Origin: Herminiimonas sp. CN
GTDB taxonomy: Bacteria > Pseudomonadota > Gammaproteobacteria > Burkholderiales > Burkholderiaceae_D
Reading direction: 5' to 3'
Length of the DNA stretch: 56,472 nt
Assembly: GCF_000622895.1 (NCBI RefSeq)
Contig: NZ_AVCC01000014.1
Coordinates: forward strand, 1 to 56,472
Both the position numbers and the translations under genes were made by a program. The notes beneath the pieces are model-generated. The model saw only the letters and a program-made list of their open reading frames with translations, had not been told where the DNA came from and made no database searches. This document shows, one piece after another, positions 19,729 through 30,644 of the stretch (the stretch's first letter is position 1; every line of letters starts with the position of its first letter).

Positions 19729-22536
19729 ATGGCGAGTAACAATGTAGCCCAATTTGCCACCGAGCTGAATATGTCAGCGGATCTGCTGCTGACGCAGTTG
19801 CACGCCTCTGGCGTACAAAAAAGCTCGGCGTCCGATCCGCTGTCGAAGGAAGACAAGGATAAGCTTCTCGATCATCTGCGCCGGACACATGGTGCCGCGC
19901 AGGATGGCGATAAGAAGAAAATTACGTTGACACGTAAGGAAACGACAGAGATCAAGCAGGCTGATGCTACCGGCAAGTCGCGCACGATTCAAGTGGAAGT
20001 GCGCAAGAAGCGTACCTTTGTCAAGCGCGAAGATGCGCCGACAGATGGGGCGGATGTTGTCGCGACTTTGCCCGTGGTCGATGCGGATGAGATCGCTCGG
20101 CGCGAAGAAGAGATGCGGCGTCAAGCGGAGTTGATTTCTCGTCAGGAGGCGGAGTTACGCGAAAAGCAAGAGCATTTGGCGAAACTTGAGGCTGAAAAGG
20201 CGGCGCAGGCCGAAGCGCAAGAAAAGGCATTGCAGAAAGCCAAGGTCGAGGCGGAAAAAAATGCTGCCCAGGCTGTGCTGGCTGCGGCGACAACGGGCGG
20301 AGCCGCTGCTGAAGATAAGAAGCGCGTTGCCGCTGAAGAAGCCAAGAAAAAGTCTGATCTGCAAGCCAAGGAATCTGCCGAGAAAACCGCGGCTACCGAA
20401 CGGGCACGTAAAGCTGTAGCAGACGAAGTTGCGCAAATCAAGGCCATGTTGAGTGCGCCGCGCAGAGTAATCAAGGCGCCTGAGCCGGCACCAGTAGCAC
20501 CGGTGGTGGCAAAGGCTGCCGAAGGCACGCTGCATAAGCCTGCGGACAAGAAGCCAGGCGAGAAAAAGCCGGTAGTTGTCGATAAAAAATCCATTAAGTC
20601 AGCCAATGTCTCCTCGACCTGGCAGGACGACGCCGCCAAAAAACGTGGAGTCAGCACAATCAAGCCACGTGGCAACACGGGCGCCGGACGCGACGCCTGG
20701 CGTAGCGGTTCGCGCGGTGGACGCAGAAATTCCCATGCTGATGACCACAGCACCAATTTCCAGGCGCCTACGGAGGCCGTAGTCAAAGATGTCTACGTGC
20801 CGGAAACGATTACAGTTGCAGAGTTGGCGCACAAGATGTCTGTCAAGGCATCTGAAGTCATCAAGCATTTGATGATTCTGGGCCAGATGGTGACGATCAA
20901 TCAGGTTCTGGATCAGGAAACAGCAATGATTCTGGTTGAGGAGATGGGGCACAAGGCATTCGCTGCGAAGCTGGATGATCCGGAAGCGTTGTTGGAATCG
21001 AGCGCTGCGCATGCGGATGTCGAAATGTTGCCGCGTGCTCCGGTAGTGACTGTCATGGGCCACGTCGATCACGGTAAAACGTCGTTGCTCGATTACATTC
21101 GTCGCGCCAAGGTGGCTTCCGGCGAGGCTGGCGGAATCACCCAGCATATTGGCGCCTATCACGTCGAAACGCCGCGTGGCATGATCACTTTCCTTGATAC
21201 GCCAGGTCACGAGGCATTTACAGCGATGCGCGCACGTGGTGCGCAGGCAACGGATATCGTTATCCTGGTTGTGGCAGCCGATGACGGCGTGATGCCGCAA
21301 ACCAAAGAAGCGATCGCTCATGCGAAAGCAGCTGGCGTGCCGTTGGTCGTTGCGATTAACAAGATTGACAAGCCGGGTGCCAATCTGGACCGCGTCAAGC
21401 AGGAATTGATTGCCGAACAAGTCGTGCCGGAAGAATATGGCGGCGATGCGCCATTCATATCAGTTTCTGCAAAGACCGGCCAGGGCATTGATGATTTGCT
21501 GGAGAGCGTGCTGCTGCAGGCAGAAGTCATGGAGCTGAAAGCGCAGCGGGACGCACCTGCCCGTGGTTTGGTTGTGGAGGCCCGACTTGACAAGGGGCGC
21601 GGTCCGGTTGCGACGATACTTGTGCAGTCGGGCACTTTGAAGCGCGGCGATGTGGTTTTGGCCGGCTCTTCCTACGGTCGTGTTCGTGCCATGCTGGACG
21701 AAAACGGCAAGAGCATTACCGAAGCGGGCCCATCGATACCAGTGGAAATTCAGGGTTTGACAGAGGTTCCGGTAGCTGGTGAAGACGTGATGGTGATGGC
21801 TGACGAGCGCAAGGCGCGTGAAATCGGCTTGTTCCGCCAAGGCAAGTTCCGCGATGTGAAACTTGCGAAACAGCAGGCTGCCAAGCTTGAAAATATGTTC
21901 GAGCAAATGGGCGAGGGCGAGGTTCAGAACCTGCCTTTGATCATCAAGACCGACGTCCAGGGTTCGCAAGAGGCGCTGGTGCAATCGCTGCAAAAACTGT
22001 CGACCAGCGAAGTGCGTGTGCAAGTGGTGCATGCCGGCGTTGGCGGTATCAGCGAATCGGATGTCAACCTTGCGGTAGCGTCCAAGGCCGTCATCATCGG
22101 CTTCAATGCGCGTGCAGACGCTTCCGCGCGCAAGCTGGCAGAGGCGAACGGCATTGATATCCGCTACTACAGCATTATTTACGATGCGATCGATGAGGTC
22201 AAAGCGGCGCTGTCCGGCATGCTGGCTCCCGAGAAGCGCGAGCAGGCGCTGGGCTTGGTTGAGATTCGTCAGGTTATTCTGGTAAGCAAGGTTGGTGCGA
22301 TTGCCGGTTGTTATGTGCTTGACGGCGTCGTCAAGCGTGGCGCTTCGGTGCGACTGTTGCGGGATAATGTGGTCATCTGGACCGGAGAGCTTGATTCCCT
22401 GAAGCGCTTCAAGGATGATGCGAAAGAAGTGAGGGCCGGCTTTGAATGCGGCCTGACACTGAAAAACTTCAATGACATCAAAGAAGGCGACCATCTGGAA
22501 GTGTTCGAGGTTCAAGAGGTTGCACGTACGCTGTAA
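19729..22536 (+). CDS. infB: Translation initiation factor IF-2
   Basis: GTPase that places initiator tRNA on the 30S subunit and promotes subunit joining. 935 residues: an IF2 N-terminal helical domain (residues 1-50), a long Lys/Ala/Glu-rich linker (about 60-330), a second N-domain repeat ([20 protein letters not shown]), then the G domain with P-loop GHVDHGKT at 444-451, DTPGH and NKID, followed by beta-barrel domains II and IV and the C-terminal initiator-tRNA domain. AGAGGA stands before the ATG. Shorter IF-2 forms from internal starts are known in E. coli but are not evident here. Confidence 0.97.
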   Translation: MASNNVAQFATELNMSADLLLTQLHASGVQKSSASDPLSKEDKDKLLDHLRRTHGAAQDGDKKKITLTRKETTEIKQADATGKSRTIQVEVRKKRTFVKREDAPTDGADVVATLPVVDADEIARREEEMRRQAELISRQEAELREKQEHLAKLEAEKAAQAEAQEKALQKAKVEAEKNAAQAVLAAATTGGAAAEDKKRVAAEEAKKKSDLQAKESAEKTAATERARKAVADEVAQIKAMLSAPRRVIKAPEPAPVAPVVAKAAEGTLHKPADKKPGEKKPVVVDKKSIKSANVSSTWQDDAAKKRGVSTIKPRGNTGAGRDAWRSGSRGGRRNSHADDHSTNFQAPTEAVVKDVYVPETITVAELAHKMSVKASEVIKHLMILGQMVTINQVLDQETAMILVEEMGHKAFAAKLDDPEALLESSAAHADVEMLPRAPVVTVMGHVDHGKTSLLDYIRRAKVASGEAGGITQHIGAYHVETPRGMITFLDTPGHEAFTAMRARGAQATDIVILVVAADDGVMPQTKEAIAHAKAAGVPLVVAINKIDKPGANLDRVKQELIAEQVVPEEYGGDAPFISVSAKTGQGIDDLLESVLLQAEVMELKAQRDAPARGLVVEARLDKGRGPVATILVQSGTLKRGDVVLAGSSYGRVRAMLDENGKSITEAGPSIPVEIQGLTEVPVAGEDVMVMADERKAREIGLFRQGKFRDVKLAKQQAAKLENMFEQMGEGEVQNLPLIIKTDVQGSQEALVQSLQKLSTSEVRVQVVHAGVGGISESDVNLAVASKAVIIGFNARADASARKLAEANGIDIRYYSIIYDAIDEVKAALSGMLAPEKREQALGLVEIRQVILVSKVGAIAGCYVLDGVVKRGASVRLLRDNVVIWTGELDSLKRFKDDAKEVRAGFECGLTLKNFNDIKEGDHLEVFEVQEVARTL

Positions 22537-22582
22537 CGCTCCGCTGCCGCATTTCTTTCTCAGCGTCGTTGTTCGCTTATGG

Positions 22583-22619
22583 ATGCCCCGGCAGCACGCA
22601 TAATGTGCGGCCGGGGCAT
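22583..22619 (+). terminator. Hairpin between infB and rbfA
   Basis: ATGCCCCGG and CCGGGGCAT form a nine-pair stem with a nested GCAC/GTGC stem in its loop. Only TTT follows, so it is a poor intrinsic terminator. It may instead act as a processing or stability element in the operon mRNA. Confidence 0.5.
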
Positions 22620-22674
22620 TTACCTATGGCGGTTCATTTCTACGATATTGACGATTACAGGCAGTTAATTACAC

Positions 22675-23064
22675 ATGGCAAAACATAGCAAATCCATACC
22701 CGGGCGCGGCCTGCGGGTTGCGGATCAGATTCAGCGCGACTTATCCGAAATCATTGCCTTTGAGTTGAAGGATCCGCGCGTGGGCATGATCACCATTACC
22801 GAGGTGCAGGTCACGCCTGATTATGCGCACGCGAAGATTTTTTTCACCACCCTCAACGATAGCCCAGAGGCATTGCAGAACACGCTGGAAGGCCTGAACA
22901 AGGCGGCAGGTTTCATTCGCGGACAATTGGGGCGGCGCTTGTCAATACATACACTGCCTGCATTGCATTTCCTGTATGACTCATCGACTGCGCGCGGTGC
23001 GGATTTATCCAAGCTGATACAGCAGGCGAATGCTACCCGGGCACTGGATGACGGTGAAAACTGA
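22675..23064 (+). CDS. rbfA: 30S ribosome-binding factor RbfA
   Basis: Cold-shock-linked assembly factor that binds the 16S rRNA 5' helix during late 30S maturation. A 129-residue KH-like protein with the typical blocks [31 protein letters not shown], read as consecutive pieces near residues 15-45, then YAHAKIFFT and the C-terminal [19 protein letters not shown]. It follows infB after 138 bases that contain a hairpin and precedes truB, the usual order. Confidence 0.95.
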   Translation: MAKHSKSIPGRGLRVADQIQRDLSEIIAFELKDPRVGMITITEVQVTPDYAHAKIFFTTLNDSPEALQNTLEGLNKAAGFIRGQLGRRLSIHTLPALHFLYDSSTARGADLSKLIQQANATRALDDGEN

Positions 23065-23153
23065 TACTTTCATTGCCGCAGCTGTGGCGAAGTTGTTTTT
23101 TGCAACAATTTTTGATCAGGCTGCAGCAACCTCATTAAATATCACATATCGGC

Positions 23154-24092
23154 ATGGCTAAAAATCAAGTCAGGATTTTGCGTCAGGCTATTGACGGCGT
23201 GCTATTACTGGATAAGCCGGTCAGCTGGTCCAGCAATGATGCCCTCATCAAGGTCAAGCGGCTCCTGAATGCAAAAAAAGCCGGGCATACCGGCACGCTG
23301 GATCCGTTTGCGACCGGATTGTTGCCGCTGTGCTTTGGCGAGGCGACAAAATTTGCGCAGGATTTGCTCGATGCGGATAAATCTTATGAAGCAGTCGTGC
23401 ATCTGGGCGTCAAGACGACGACCGGCGATACTGAAGGTGAAGTGCTGGAAACGCATGCTGTCGATGTGACGCAAAGCCAGATTGATGCGGCAATGCTACA
23501 ATTCGTCGGCGAGATCGATCAGATTCCTCCCATGTATTCCGCTCTTAAGCGCGACGGCAAGCCCTTGTACGAGTACGCGCGTGCCGGCCTGACGCTCGAT
23601 CGCGCAGCGCGGCGGGTGTGCATTCACGCGCTGGAGTGTGTTCAATACAGCGCTCCCTACCTTACCTTGCGCGTTACTTGCAGCAAGGGCACTTATATTC
23701 GCGTGTTAGGCGAGGATATCGGTGCTGTGCTGGGTTGCGGTGCGCACTTGCAGGCATTGCGCCGCACGCAGGTAGGAGGCTTGTCGCTGTCGGGGGCCGT
23801 GACGCTGGATGCCATGATCGAGATGCCGGAATCGTTGCGCAGTCAATCCCTGGCGCCGGTTGACGCCTTGCTCTCGTCCTTTCCGGCAATTTATTTATCG
23901 GAGTCGTTATCGGTCAGATTTTTGCAGGGGCAGCGCTTGTCCCTTGCTAAAGAGAGTGTTGCCGGGCCTGCCGAGCAAGGGCGAATCAGGGTTTACCGGC
24001 AGAGTGATGCCCGACTGCTTGGTACCGGGCAAATAGTGGAATTCGGGGTGCTGGCCCCTGAACGTTTGATTTCCACGCACTCTCCCGCCTGA
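23154..24092 (+). CDS. truB: tRNA pseudouridine(55) synthase TruB
   Basis: Makes the universal pseudouridine 55 in the tRNA T-loop. The catalytic aspartate is Asp50 in GHTGTLDPFATGLLPLC; the block GVLLLDKPVSWSSND precedes it and the thumb segment QIPPMYSALKRDGKPLYEYAR follows. The C-terminus holds a PUA-like region. 312 residues, normal length. Last gene of the rimP-nusA-infB-rbfA-truB group; typA follows with its own promoter. Confidence 0.96.
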   Translation: MAKNQVRILRQAIDGVLLLDKPVSWSSNDALIKVKRLLNAKKAGHTGTLDPFATGLLPLCFGEATKFAQDLLDADKSYEAVVHLGVKTTTGDTEGEVLETHAVDVTQSQIDAAMLQFVGEIDQIPPMYSALKRDGKPLYEYARAGLTLDRAARRVCIHALECVQYSAPYLTLRVTCSKGTYIRVLGEDIGAVLGCGAHLQALRRTQVGGLSLSGAVTLDAMIEMPESLRSQSLAPVDALLSSFPAIYLSESLSVRFLQGQRLSLAKESVAGPAEQGRIRVYRQSDARLLGTGQIVEFGVLAPERLISTHSPA

Positions 24093-24181
24093 ATTTTCCG
24101 CTAACAATCCATCGATCAATTTTCTTGCGGCTAAGCAAGCTATTGAAATACAAAGACAATTTAATCCTGTGCATTGCAACA

Positions 24182-24190
24182 TGCTATAAT
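24182..24190 (+). promoter_or_regulatory. Extended -10 promoter for typA
   Basis: TGCTATAAT, a perfect -10 hexamer with the TGn extension, 32 bases before the typA ATG. No good -35 hexamer stands at the right distance. The short leader shows no clear Shine-Dalgarno. Confidence 0.55.
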
Positions 24191-24221
24191 CTTCGGCTAA
24201 CTGAATCACACCATCACGACC

Positions 24222-26060
<1,839 letters not shown>

Positions 26061-26084
26061 CAGCGTCATATGTTAGCTGTGATC

Positions 26085-26128
26085 TGGCCTTCCCCGGTAC
26101 GTAAAGTACCCCGGAGGGCCATTTTTTT
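26085..26128 (+). terminator. Intrinsic terminator after typA
   Basis: TGGCCTTCCCCGGTAC pairs with GTACCCCGGAGGGCCA across the loop GTAAA, with one bulge or mismatch, and seven T residues follow. It isolates typA from the hemerythrin gene, whose ribosome site begins 15 bases later. Confidence 0.85.
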
Positions 26129-26153
26129 GAAACTGGACTATTGGAGAGACCTT

Positions 26154-26582
26154 ATGGCTGACAACCTGTCGGTGCTGTCGGATCGGCTGACGTTGGAGTA
26201 TGAGCCGATGGATGCAATCCATCGGGAGTTCATGGCTCTGTGCGCGGCGCTGGCTGCAGCGGATGACGCCGCCTATCTGGAGCGACTCGATGCGCTGATT
26301 GCCCATACGGTGCTGCATTTCGCGCAGGAAGATGACTGGATGCAGGCGCATGCCTTTCCTTCCGCCGGTTGCCATCGGCGCGAGCACGATACGGTGCTGG
26401 AAGTGATGCGCGAGGTGCGCGGATGCGTGCTGCAAGGCGATACCGAGGTTGGGGTGCGGCTGGCGCAGGAGTTGCCGAACTGGTTTGCGCATCATGTCGA
26501 TACGATGGATGCGGCGCTGGCCGAGTTTTTGACGGATGCCGATGCCGCATCCGCAGCGGCGCTGCCGCAACTGCAGCAGTAA
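26154..26582 (+). CDS. Bacteriohemerythrin
   Basis: Four-helix protein with a non-heme di-iron site that binds oxygen or nitric oxide, or stores iron. The iron-ligand pattern is present: an early His in MDAIHREF, HTVLHFAQED (HxxxHxxxE), CHRREHD (HxxxH) and HHVDTMD (HxxxxD). 142 residues, a stand-alone domain of normal size. GGAGAG lies five to six bases before the ATG at 26154; the frame is open further back to 26070, but that part covers the typA terminator. Its gene faces the S4 gene tail to tail. Confidence 0.9.
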   Translation: MADNLSVLSDRLTLEYEPMDAIHREFMALCAALAAADDAAYLERLDALIAHTVLHFAQEDDWMQAHAFPSAGCHRREHDTVLEVMREVRGCVLQGDTEVGVRLAQELPNWFAHHVDTMDAALAEFLTDADAASAAALPQLQQ

Positions 26583-26612
26583 CTGCCGGGAAGCGCCCGC
26601 TTGCTCCGGCAG
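26583..26612. terminator. Possible bidirectional hairpin between convergent genes
   Basis: CTGCCGG and CCGGCAG pair with a 16-base loop in the 50-base gap between the hemerythrin stop and the S4 stop. No long T-run is present on either strand. Confidence 0.35.
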
Positions 26613-26632
26613 AATTATTCAGCAGGATCGGT

Positions 26633-26851
26633 TCAGGCGGCGACGACCTGGATCCGCACGTCGCCCAGACTGACCACCTGGCCGGCGCGGATTTTGCAGG
26701 TTTTGCGCAATTCGATCTGGCCGTCGACCGATACATTGCCCTGGGCGACCAGCATCTTGCCGGCGCCGCCGCTGTCGCAAATGCCGCTCAGTTTCAGCAG
26801 CTGATTCAATTCGACGTACTCGCCGTCCAACGTAAAAGATAGTTTTTGCAT
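26633..26851 (-). CDS. Small S4-domain RNA-binding protein (YbcJ-like)
   Basis: A 72-residue protein made of little more than one S4 RNA-binding fold: MQKLSFTLDGEYVELNQLLK, then GICDSGGAGKMLVAQGNVSVDG and a last strand ending near VVSLGDVRIQVVAA. It resembles E. coli YbcJ, whose cellular role is not settled; a part in ribosome or RNA handling is inference. The frame is open 20 codons upstream, but the methionine at 26851 gives the family N-terminus. Confidence 0.82.
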   Translation of the reverse strand: MQKLSFTLDGEYVELNQLLKLSGICDSGGAGKMLVAQGNVSVDGQIELRKTCKIRAGQVVSLGDVRIQVVAA

Positions 26852-26965
26852 GGTATTTCCGGTTGCGTTTTCAGGCAGCGAGTATACGTCGGGGCCGGCG
26901 ATCCACAGCAATTTTTGTCGGTTGCAGTTGCCGATCCTTCGATGGCGGATGTCAATTGCTGGCTG

Positions 26966-27898
26966 TCAGAAGCGTGTTTCGCGCGCGGCGCGCAGGAAGC
27001 TGTCCAGTATCGCGGTGCAATCGAGCAGCTCGGTGCTGCCGGCGCGATGAAATTCCGGGTGCCATTGCAGGCCGACTACGAAGTTCGACTTGCGGTAGCG
27101 GATCGCCTCGATGACCTGATCCTCGGTCGAGGTCGCCTCGACCACGATGTCGCGCCCCAGCGTATTGACTGCCTGATGGTGGATTGAATTGACCAGCGCC
27201 ACCGGCTGGGCGGAAAACAGCCCGGCCAGCAGTCCGCCCTCGCTCAGGCGGATCGAATGGGAATTGCTGTCGTATTTGTCGTTCACATGCGCAATCGCGT
27301 TCGGCACATCGGAAGCGATATCCTGATGCAGCGTGCCGCCAAAGGCGACATTGATCAGCTGGCAGCCGCGGCAGATCCCCAGCACCGGCTTGCCGGCCTC
27401 GATAAATTCATGCAGCAGTTCCAGTTCGTACATGTCGCGCGCGCGGTCGCCGCTCCATTCCGGCCGCGTCACCGCCTTTGAGTAAGTCATCGGTGCGACA
27501 TCGGCGCCGCCCTGCAGCACCAGTCCATCCAGTTGCCTGGCGTAGTCGCGCAGCCGGATGTTGCTGTTGTGCAGCAAGCCGCTGCTGTTGACCGACGGGA
27601 TCATCAGCACCATCACGTCGCGCGACATTACCCATTGGGCAATCGATTCCTCCAGGTATTGCAGGGTCTTGCTGCTTAAGCCGGTGGAGCCGGGTTCCGG
27701 ATGAAAGATCCGCGCCGAGACGCCGATGAGCAGGGTACGCTGGTTGATGCGATTGGCAGCCTTGTGGGAGAGCGCCCTGAATCTGGCCGACAGGATGCTC
27801 CAGGTTTGCGACCAGGGTGATTGCCCGGCGCCGTGGGCGGAATCGTGTCTGTTGCGCGGCGGTGCAGGATGCGGGTTCGGATGGTTGGTGTCGCTCAT
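26966..27898 (-). CDS. PuuD-type gamma-glutamyl-GABA hydrolase family protein (class I amidotransferase fold)
   Basis: Peptidase C26 family member related to PuuD, which hydrolyses gamma-glutamyl-GABA in putrescine breakdown. The nucleophile is Cys176 in GICRGCQLINVAFGG, and the His-Glu pair lies in QWHPEF (about 280-282). The 310-residue protein has an extra N-terminal stretch of about 50 polar residues compared with PuuD. No other putrescine genes lie nearby, so the true substrate is open. A 24-base palindrome 163 bases upstream of the start may be an operator. Confidence 0.85.
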   Translation of the reverse strand: MSDTNHPNPHPAPPRNRHDSAHGAGQSPWSQTWSILSARFRALSHKAANRINQRTLLIGVSARIFHPEPGSTGLSSKTLQYLEESIAQWVMSRDVMVLMIPSVNSSGLLHNSNIRLRDYARQLDGLVLQGGADVAPMTYSKAVTRPEWSGDRARDMYELELLHEFIEAGKPVLGICRGCQLINVAFGGTLHQDIASDVPNAIAHVNDKYDSNSHSIRLSEGGLLAGLFSAQPVALVNSIHHQAVNTLGRDIVVEATSTEDQVIEAIRYRKSNFVVGLQWHPEFHRAGSTELLDCTAILDSFLRAARETRF

Positions 27899-28060
27899 CG
27901 GGTAAGTCGCCTATCGGAATAGCGTTTCCGCTTTTGTTGCTATGCGGGCATAGGGTGGATTTCTGCATCGTCAGACTGCAACTGCACACGGAAATATCCC
28001 GGCGCTCCGATAATTTCCCGCGTATTTGAATACTATGTTGGGCTGTCCCTGGACAGTATA

Positions 28061-28084
28061 CAAAATATTGTCAACAATATTTTG
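28061..28084. promoter_or_regulatory. 24-base palindrome upstream of the puuD-like gene
   Basis: An 11-base arm CAAAATATTGT, two bases, and its perfect reverse complement ACAATATTTTG. TATACT-like sequence and a second small dyad (CTGTCC/GGACAG at 28043-28056) are alongside. An A/T-rich, loop-poor palindrome of this form looks like a repressor operator, perhaps GntR-family, overlapping the promoter of the leftward puuD-like gene. The regulator is not identified. Confidence 0.55.
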
Positions 28085-28133
28085 GCATGTCGATATGTAT
28101 TTGACACCCTGTTTCGTGATGCGACGGTCGGCG

Positions 28134-28164
28134 AGCGAAAGGGCGGCAGCGCCGCCCTTTCGCT
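28134..28164 (-). terminator. Strong hairpin after the glycine-zipper gene
   Basis: A perfect 14-base inverted repeat (AGCGAAAGGGCGGC and its complement) with a three-base loop, 26 bases beyond the stop of the leftward glycine-zipper gene. Neither side has a T-run, so termination would depend on the stem alone. Confidence 0.6.
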
Positions 28165-28190
28165 TATGTCGGGTGCAGATCCGGCATTGT

Positions 28191-28898
28191 TTATCCTTGT
28201 GACGTCAGGCTGCCGTTGACCACTCTGACCCGGTCGCCGCTGCGCCATCCGGATTGTTCGGAATCGCTGAAACTGCGCATGCTGCCGTCCTCCATGCGGA
28301 CCCGGATTTGATAGTGGGTGGTGGTGCGGGTGCGTCTTTCCACTTCGTTGCCGGCAAATCCGCCGCCCACAGCGCCGGCCACTGTCGCCAGATTTCTGCC
28401 GTTACCGCCGCCGACCTGATGGCCCAGCACGCCGCCGAGAACCGCACCGGCGACAGCGCCGATACCGACGCCGTTCTGCGGCGCTGCCTGCTGAATCGAG
28501 CGGACCGATTCGATCGTGCCGCAATTGCCGCAGACGGCGGCTTGTGCCGGCGGCGCATAGGCGTTCTCGCTGTAGTCCGGCGCTGGCCGGTATGCCTGTT
28601 TATATTCCGATTTGTGCACCGGTTTATGCCTGGACTGGCTCGGTGCGGCCGATGCCGGATCTGACCCTCCGCTGGCAACGAATTGCTTGGCTTCGGTGGT
28701 CGGCGCCAGTGTCGAAATCTTGTCGGTCGCGGGCGTTGGCGCCGATGATGCCAGCACTGCGACCGGCGCCGTGGTGCTGTTCGAGTTGGGCAGCAGGCCG
28801 GTCATTGCAGCCACGCCGACCAGGCTGAGCAGCATGACCGAGACTGCGGCACCGGCGACCAGCGGGTGGATCTTGCCGGAGGTTTGTGGGTTTTCCAT
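28191..28898 (-). CDS. Glycine-zipper 2TM domain envelope protein
   Basis: 235-residue protein with one N-terminal membrane helix (about 12-35, LVAGAAVSVMLLSLVGVAAM), a Ser/Ala/Lys-rich linker, and a C-terminal domain of the SlyB/17-kDa antigen type. The glycine zipper is IGAVAGAVLGGVLGHQVGGG followed by LATVAGAVGGGFAGNEVE, and the end is a small beta domain (YQIRVRMEDGSMRSF). A pair of cysteines (VCGNCG) just before the zipper is conserved in many beta-proteobacterial relatives. The function is unknown; such proteins are thought to sit in the envelope and affect its stability. Confidence 0.8.
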   Translation of the reverse strand: MENPQTSGKIHPLVAGAAVSVMLLSLVGVAAMTGLLPNSNSTTAPVAVLASSAPTPATDKISTLAPTTEAKQFVASGGSDPASAAPSQSRHKPVHKSEYKQAYRPAPDYSENAYAPPAQAAVCGNCGTIESVRSIQQAAPQNGVGIGAVAGAVLGGVLGHQVGGGNGRNLATVAGAVGGGFAGNEVERRTRTTTHYQIRVRMEDGSMRSFSDSEQSGWRSGDRVRVVNGSLTSQG

Positions 28899-29011
28899 AT
28901 CTGCCCTTTATGCCATTGATGATTTCGATGGTTCGATTATCGATGCCGGAACGCAATCAAAAAAGCCGGATTGTGTGTCAGTTGTAAGGCGATGTAACCC
29001 AAACGGTTGCC

Positions 29012-29050
29012 AAATGCACTGGGACCGCATTGCGCGGCCCCAGTGCATTT
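29012..29050 (-). terminator. Terminator hairpin after lysS
   Basis: AAATGCACTGGG and CCCAGTGCATTT make a 12-pair stem with a nested CCGC/GCGG stem in the 15-base loop, 17 bases beyond the leftward lysS stop. On the minus strand only TTT follows, so strength is uncertain. Confidence 0.65.
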
Positions 29051-29067
29051 GCATACCGGCAGGAAAA

Positions 29068-30597
29068 TCAGTCTTCGCGGCGCAGGTGCGGGAACAGGAT
29101 GACGTCGCGGATATTCGGCGAATCGGTGATCAGCATCATCAGGCGGTCGATGCCGATGCCGCAGCCGCCGGTTGGCGGCAGTCCGTATTCGAGCGCGCGG
29201 ATGAAGTCGGCGTCGTAGAACATCGCCTCCTCGTCGCCGGCATCCTTGGCAGCGACCTGGGCCTGGAAGCGGGCGGCCTGGTCTTCCGCATCGTTCAGCT
29301 CGGAAAAGCCGTTGGCGATTTCGCGTCCGACGATGAACAATTCGAAGCGTTCGGTGATGCCGGGCTGAGTGTCGGAGGCGCGCGCCAGCGGCGATACTTC
29401 GACCGGGTAATCGACGATATAGGTCGGCTCCCACAGCTGCGCTTCGGCGGTTTCCTCGAAGAGCGCCAGTTGCAGCGCGCCCAGGCCCGAGATCACATGT
29501 GGCTTGACGCCGAACTTCGCCAGTTCTTGCTTGAGGAAGTCGGTGTCGTGCAGTTGCTCGTGGGTGTAGTGCGGCGCGTATTTGTTGATGGCGCCGACGA
29601 TGGTGAGGCGGTGGAACGGCTTCGACAGGTCCAGTTCGCGGCCCTGGTAGGTTAGCAGGGCGGTGCCGTGGGCGTCGATGGCGGCCTGGCGGATCACCGC
29701 TTCGGTGAAATCCATCAGCCATAGGTAATCGACATACGCGGCGTAGAATTCCATCATCGTGAATTCCGGATTGTGGCGCGGCGACACGCCTTCATTGCGG
29801 AAGTTGCGATTGACTTCGAATACGCGGTCGAAGCCGCCCACCACCAGTCGCTTCAGGTACAGCTCGGGTGCGATGCGCAGGAACATCTGCATGTCGAGCG
29901 CGTTGTGGTGGGTGATGAAGGGCTTGGCCGCCGCGCCGCCGGGAATCGCGTGCAGCATCGGGGTTTCGACTTCCATGAAGTCGTTTTTTTCCATGAAGCG
30001 GCGGATCGACGACATCGCCGCGGTGCGCGCCTTGAAGGTGCGGCGCGTGTCTTCGCTCATGATCAGGTCGACGTAGCGCTGCCGGTACTTGGTTTCCTGG
30101 TCGGAAAGGCCGTGGAATTTGTCGGGCAGCGGACGCAGCGATTTGGTCAGCAGGCGCAACTTGGTGACCTTGACCGACAGTTCGCCGGTCTTGGTCTCGA
30201 ACAGCGTGCCTTCAGCGCCGAGAATGTCGCCCAGGTCGTAGTGCTTGAACGCTGCGTGCTCGGCTTCGCCGGTGCCGTCATTCGTGATGTAAAGCTGGAT
30301 GCGGCCGTCGGCTTTGGGGCCGGAGGCGTCCTGGATGGTGGCGAACGATGCCTTGCCCATCACGCGCTTGAGCATCATGCGCCCGGCCACCACCACCGTC
30401 ACCGGCTCGGTCAGCAGCGCTTCGCGTGCGGCTGCGCTGCCGTATTGCGCGTGCAGTGCTGCGGCCTTGTGCTGCGGCCGGAAATCGTTCGGGAAGGCGA
30501 TGCCCTGGGCGCGGATCGCAGCAAGCTTGCTGCGCCGTTCGGCGATGATCGAATTTTCGTCTGGCGGCGCGGCCGCTGCTTCATTGTGCGTAGTCAT
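29068..30597 (-). CDS. lysS: Lysine--tRNA ligase (class II)
   Basis: Charges tRNA-Lys. 509 residues: an OB-fold anticodon-binding domain (about 60-170, [17 protein letters not shown]) and a class II catalytic core with motif 1 around [15 protein letters not shown], motif 2 [20 protein letters not shown] and motif 3 [13 protein letters not shown]. It follows prfB on the same strand with a 47-base gap, the prfB-lysS order that E. coli and many proteobacteria share, so the two are probably co-transcribed. Confidence 0.97.
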   Translation of the reverse strand: MTTHNEAAAAPPDENSIIAERRSKLAAIRAQGIAFPNDFRPQHKAAALHAQYGSAAAREALLTEPVTVVVAGRMMLKRVMGKASFATIQDASGPKADGRIQLYITNDGTGEAEHAAFKHYDLGDILGAEGTLFETKTGELSVKVTKLRLLTKSLRPLPDKFHGLSDQETKYRQRYVDLIMSEDTRRTFKARTAAMSSIRRFMEKNDFMEVETPMLHAIPGGAAAKPFITHHNALDMQMFLRIAPELYLKRLVVGGFDRVFEVNRNFRNEGVSPRHNPEFTMMEFYAAYVDYLWLMDFTEAVIRQAAIDAHGTALLTYQGRELDLSKPFHRLTIVGAINKYAPHYTHEQLHDTDFLKQELAKFGVKPHVISGLGALQLALFEETAEAQLWEPTYIVDYPVEVSPLARASDTQPGITERFELFIVGREIANGFSELNDAEDQAARFQAQVAAKDAGDEEAMFYDADFIRALEYGLPPTGGCGIGIDRLMMLITDSPNIRDVILFPHLRRED

Positions 30598-30644
30598 AAT
30601 TTTCAGGCAGTGTGGGCGTAATGTCGGGGTGGCGTGGGGCGGCG

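Noticed and set aside
19729..22536. Lys/Ala/Glu-rich linker of IF-2 considered as a separate repeat protein
   Set aside because: It is the normal variable N-terminal linker of the factor and in frame throughout.
12416..23064. Lower GC content of the truA-to-rbfA segment considered as a transferred region
   Set aside because: All genes are core housekeeping genes in standard order with no integrase, tRNA or direct repeats at the edges, so ordinary variation is enough.
26966..27187. Short plus-strand frames over the puuD-like gene
   Set aside because: They lie within a clear minus-strand gene with an intact catalytic triad.
28134..28164. Strong dyad considered as a CRISPR or REP unit
   Set aside because: It occurs once in the window and lies just after a gene end, so a transcript-end hairpin explains it better.
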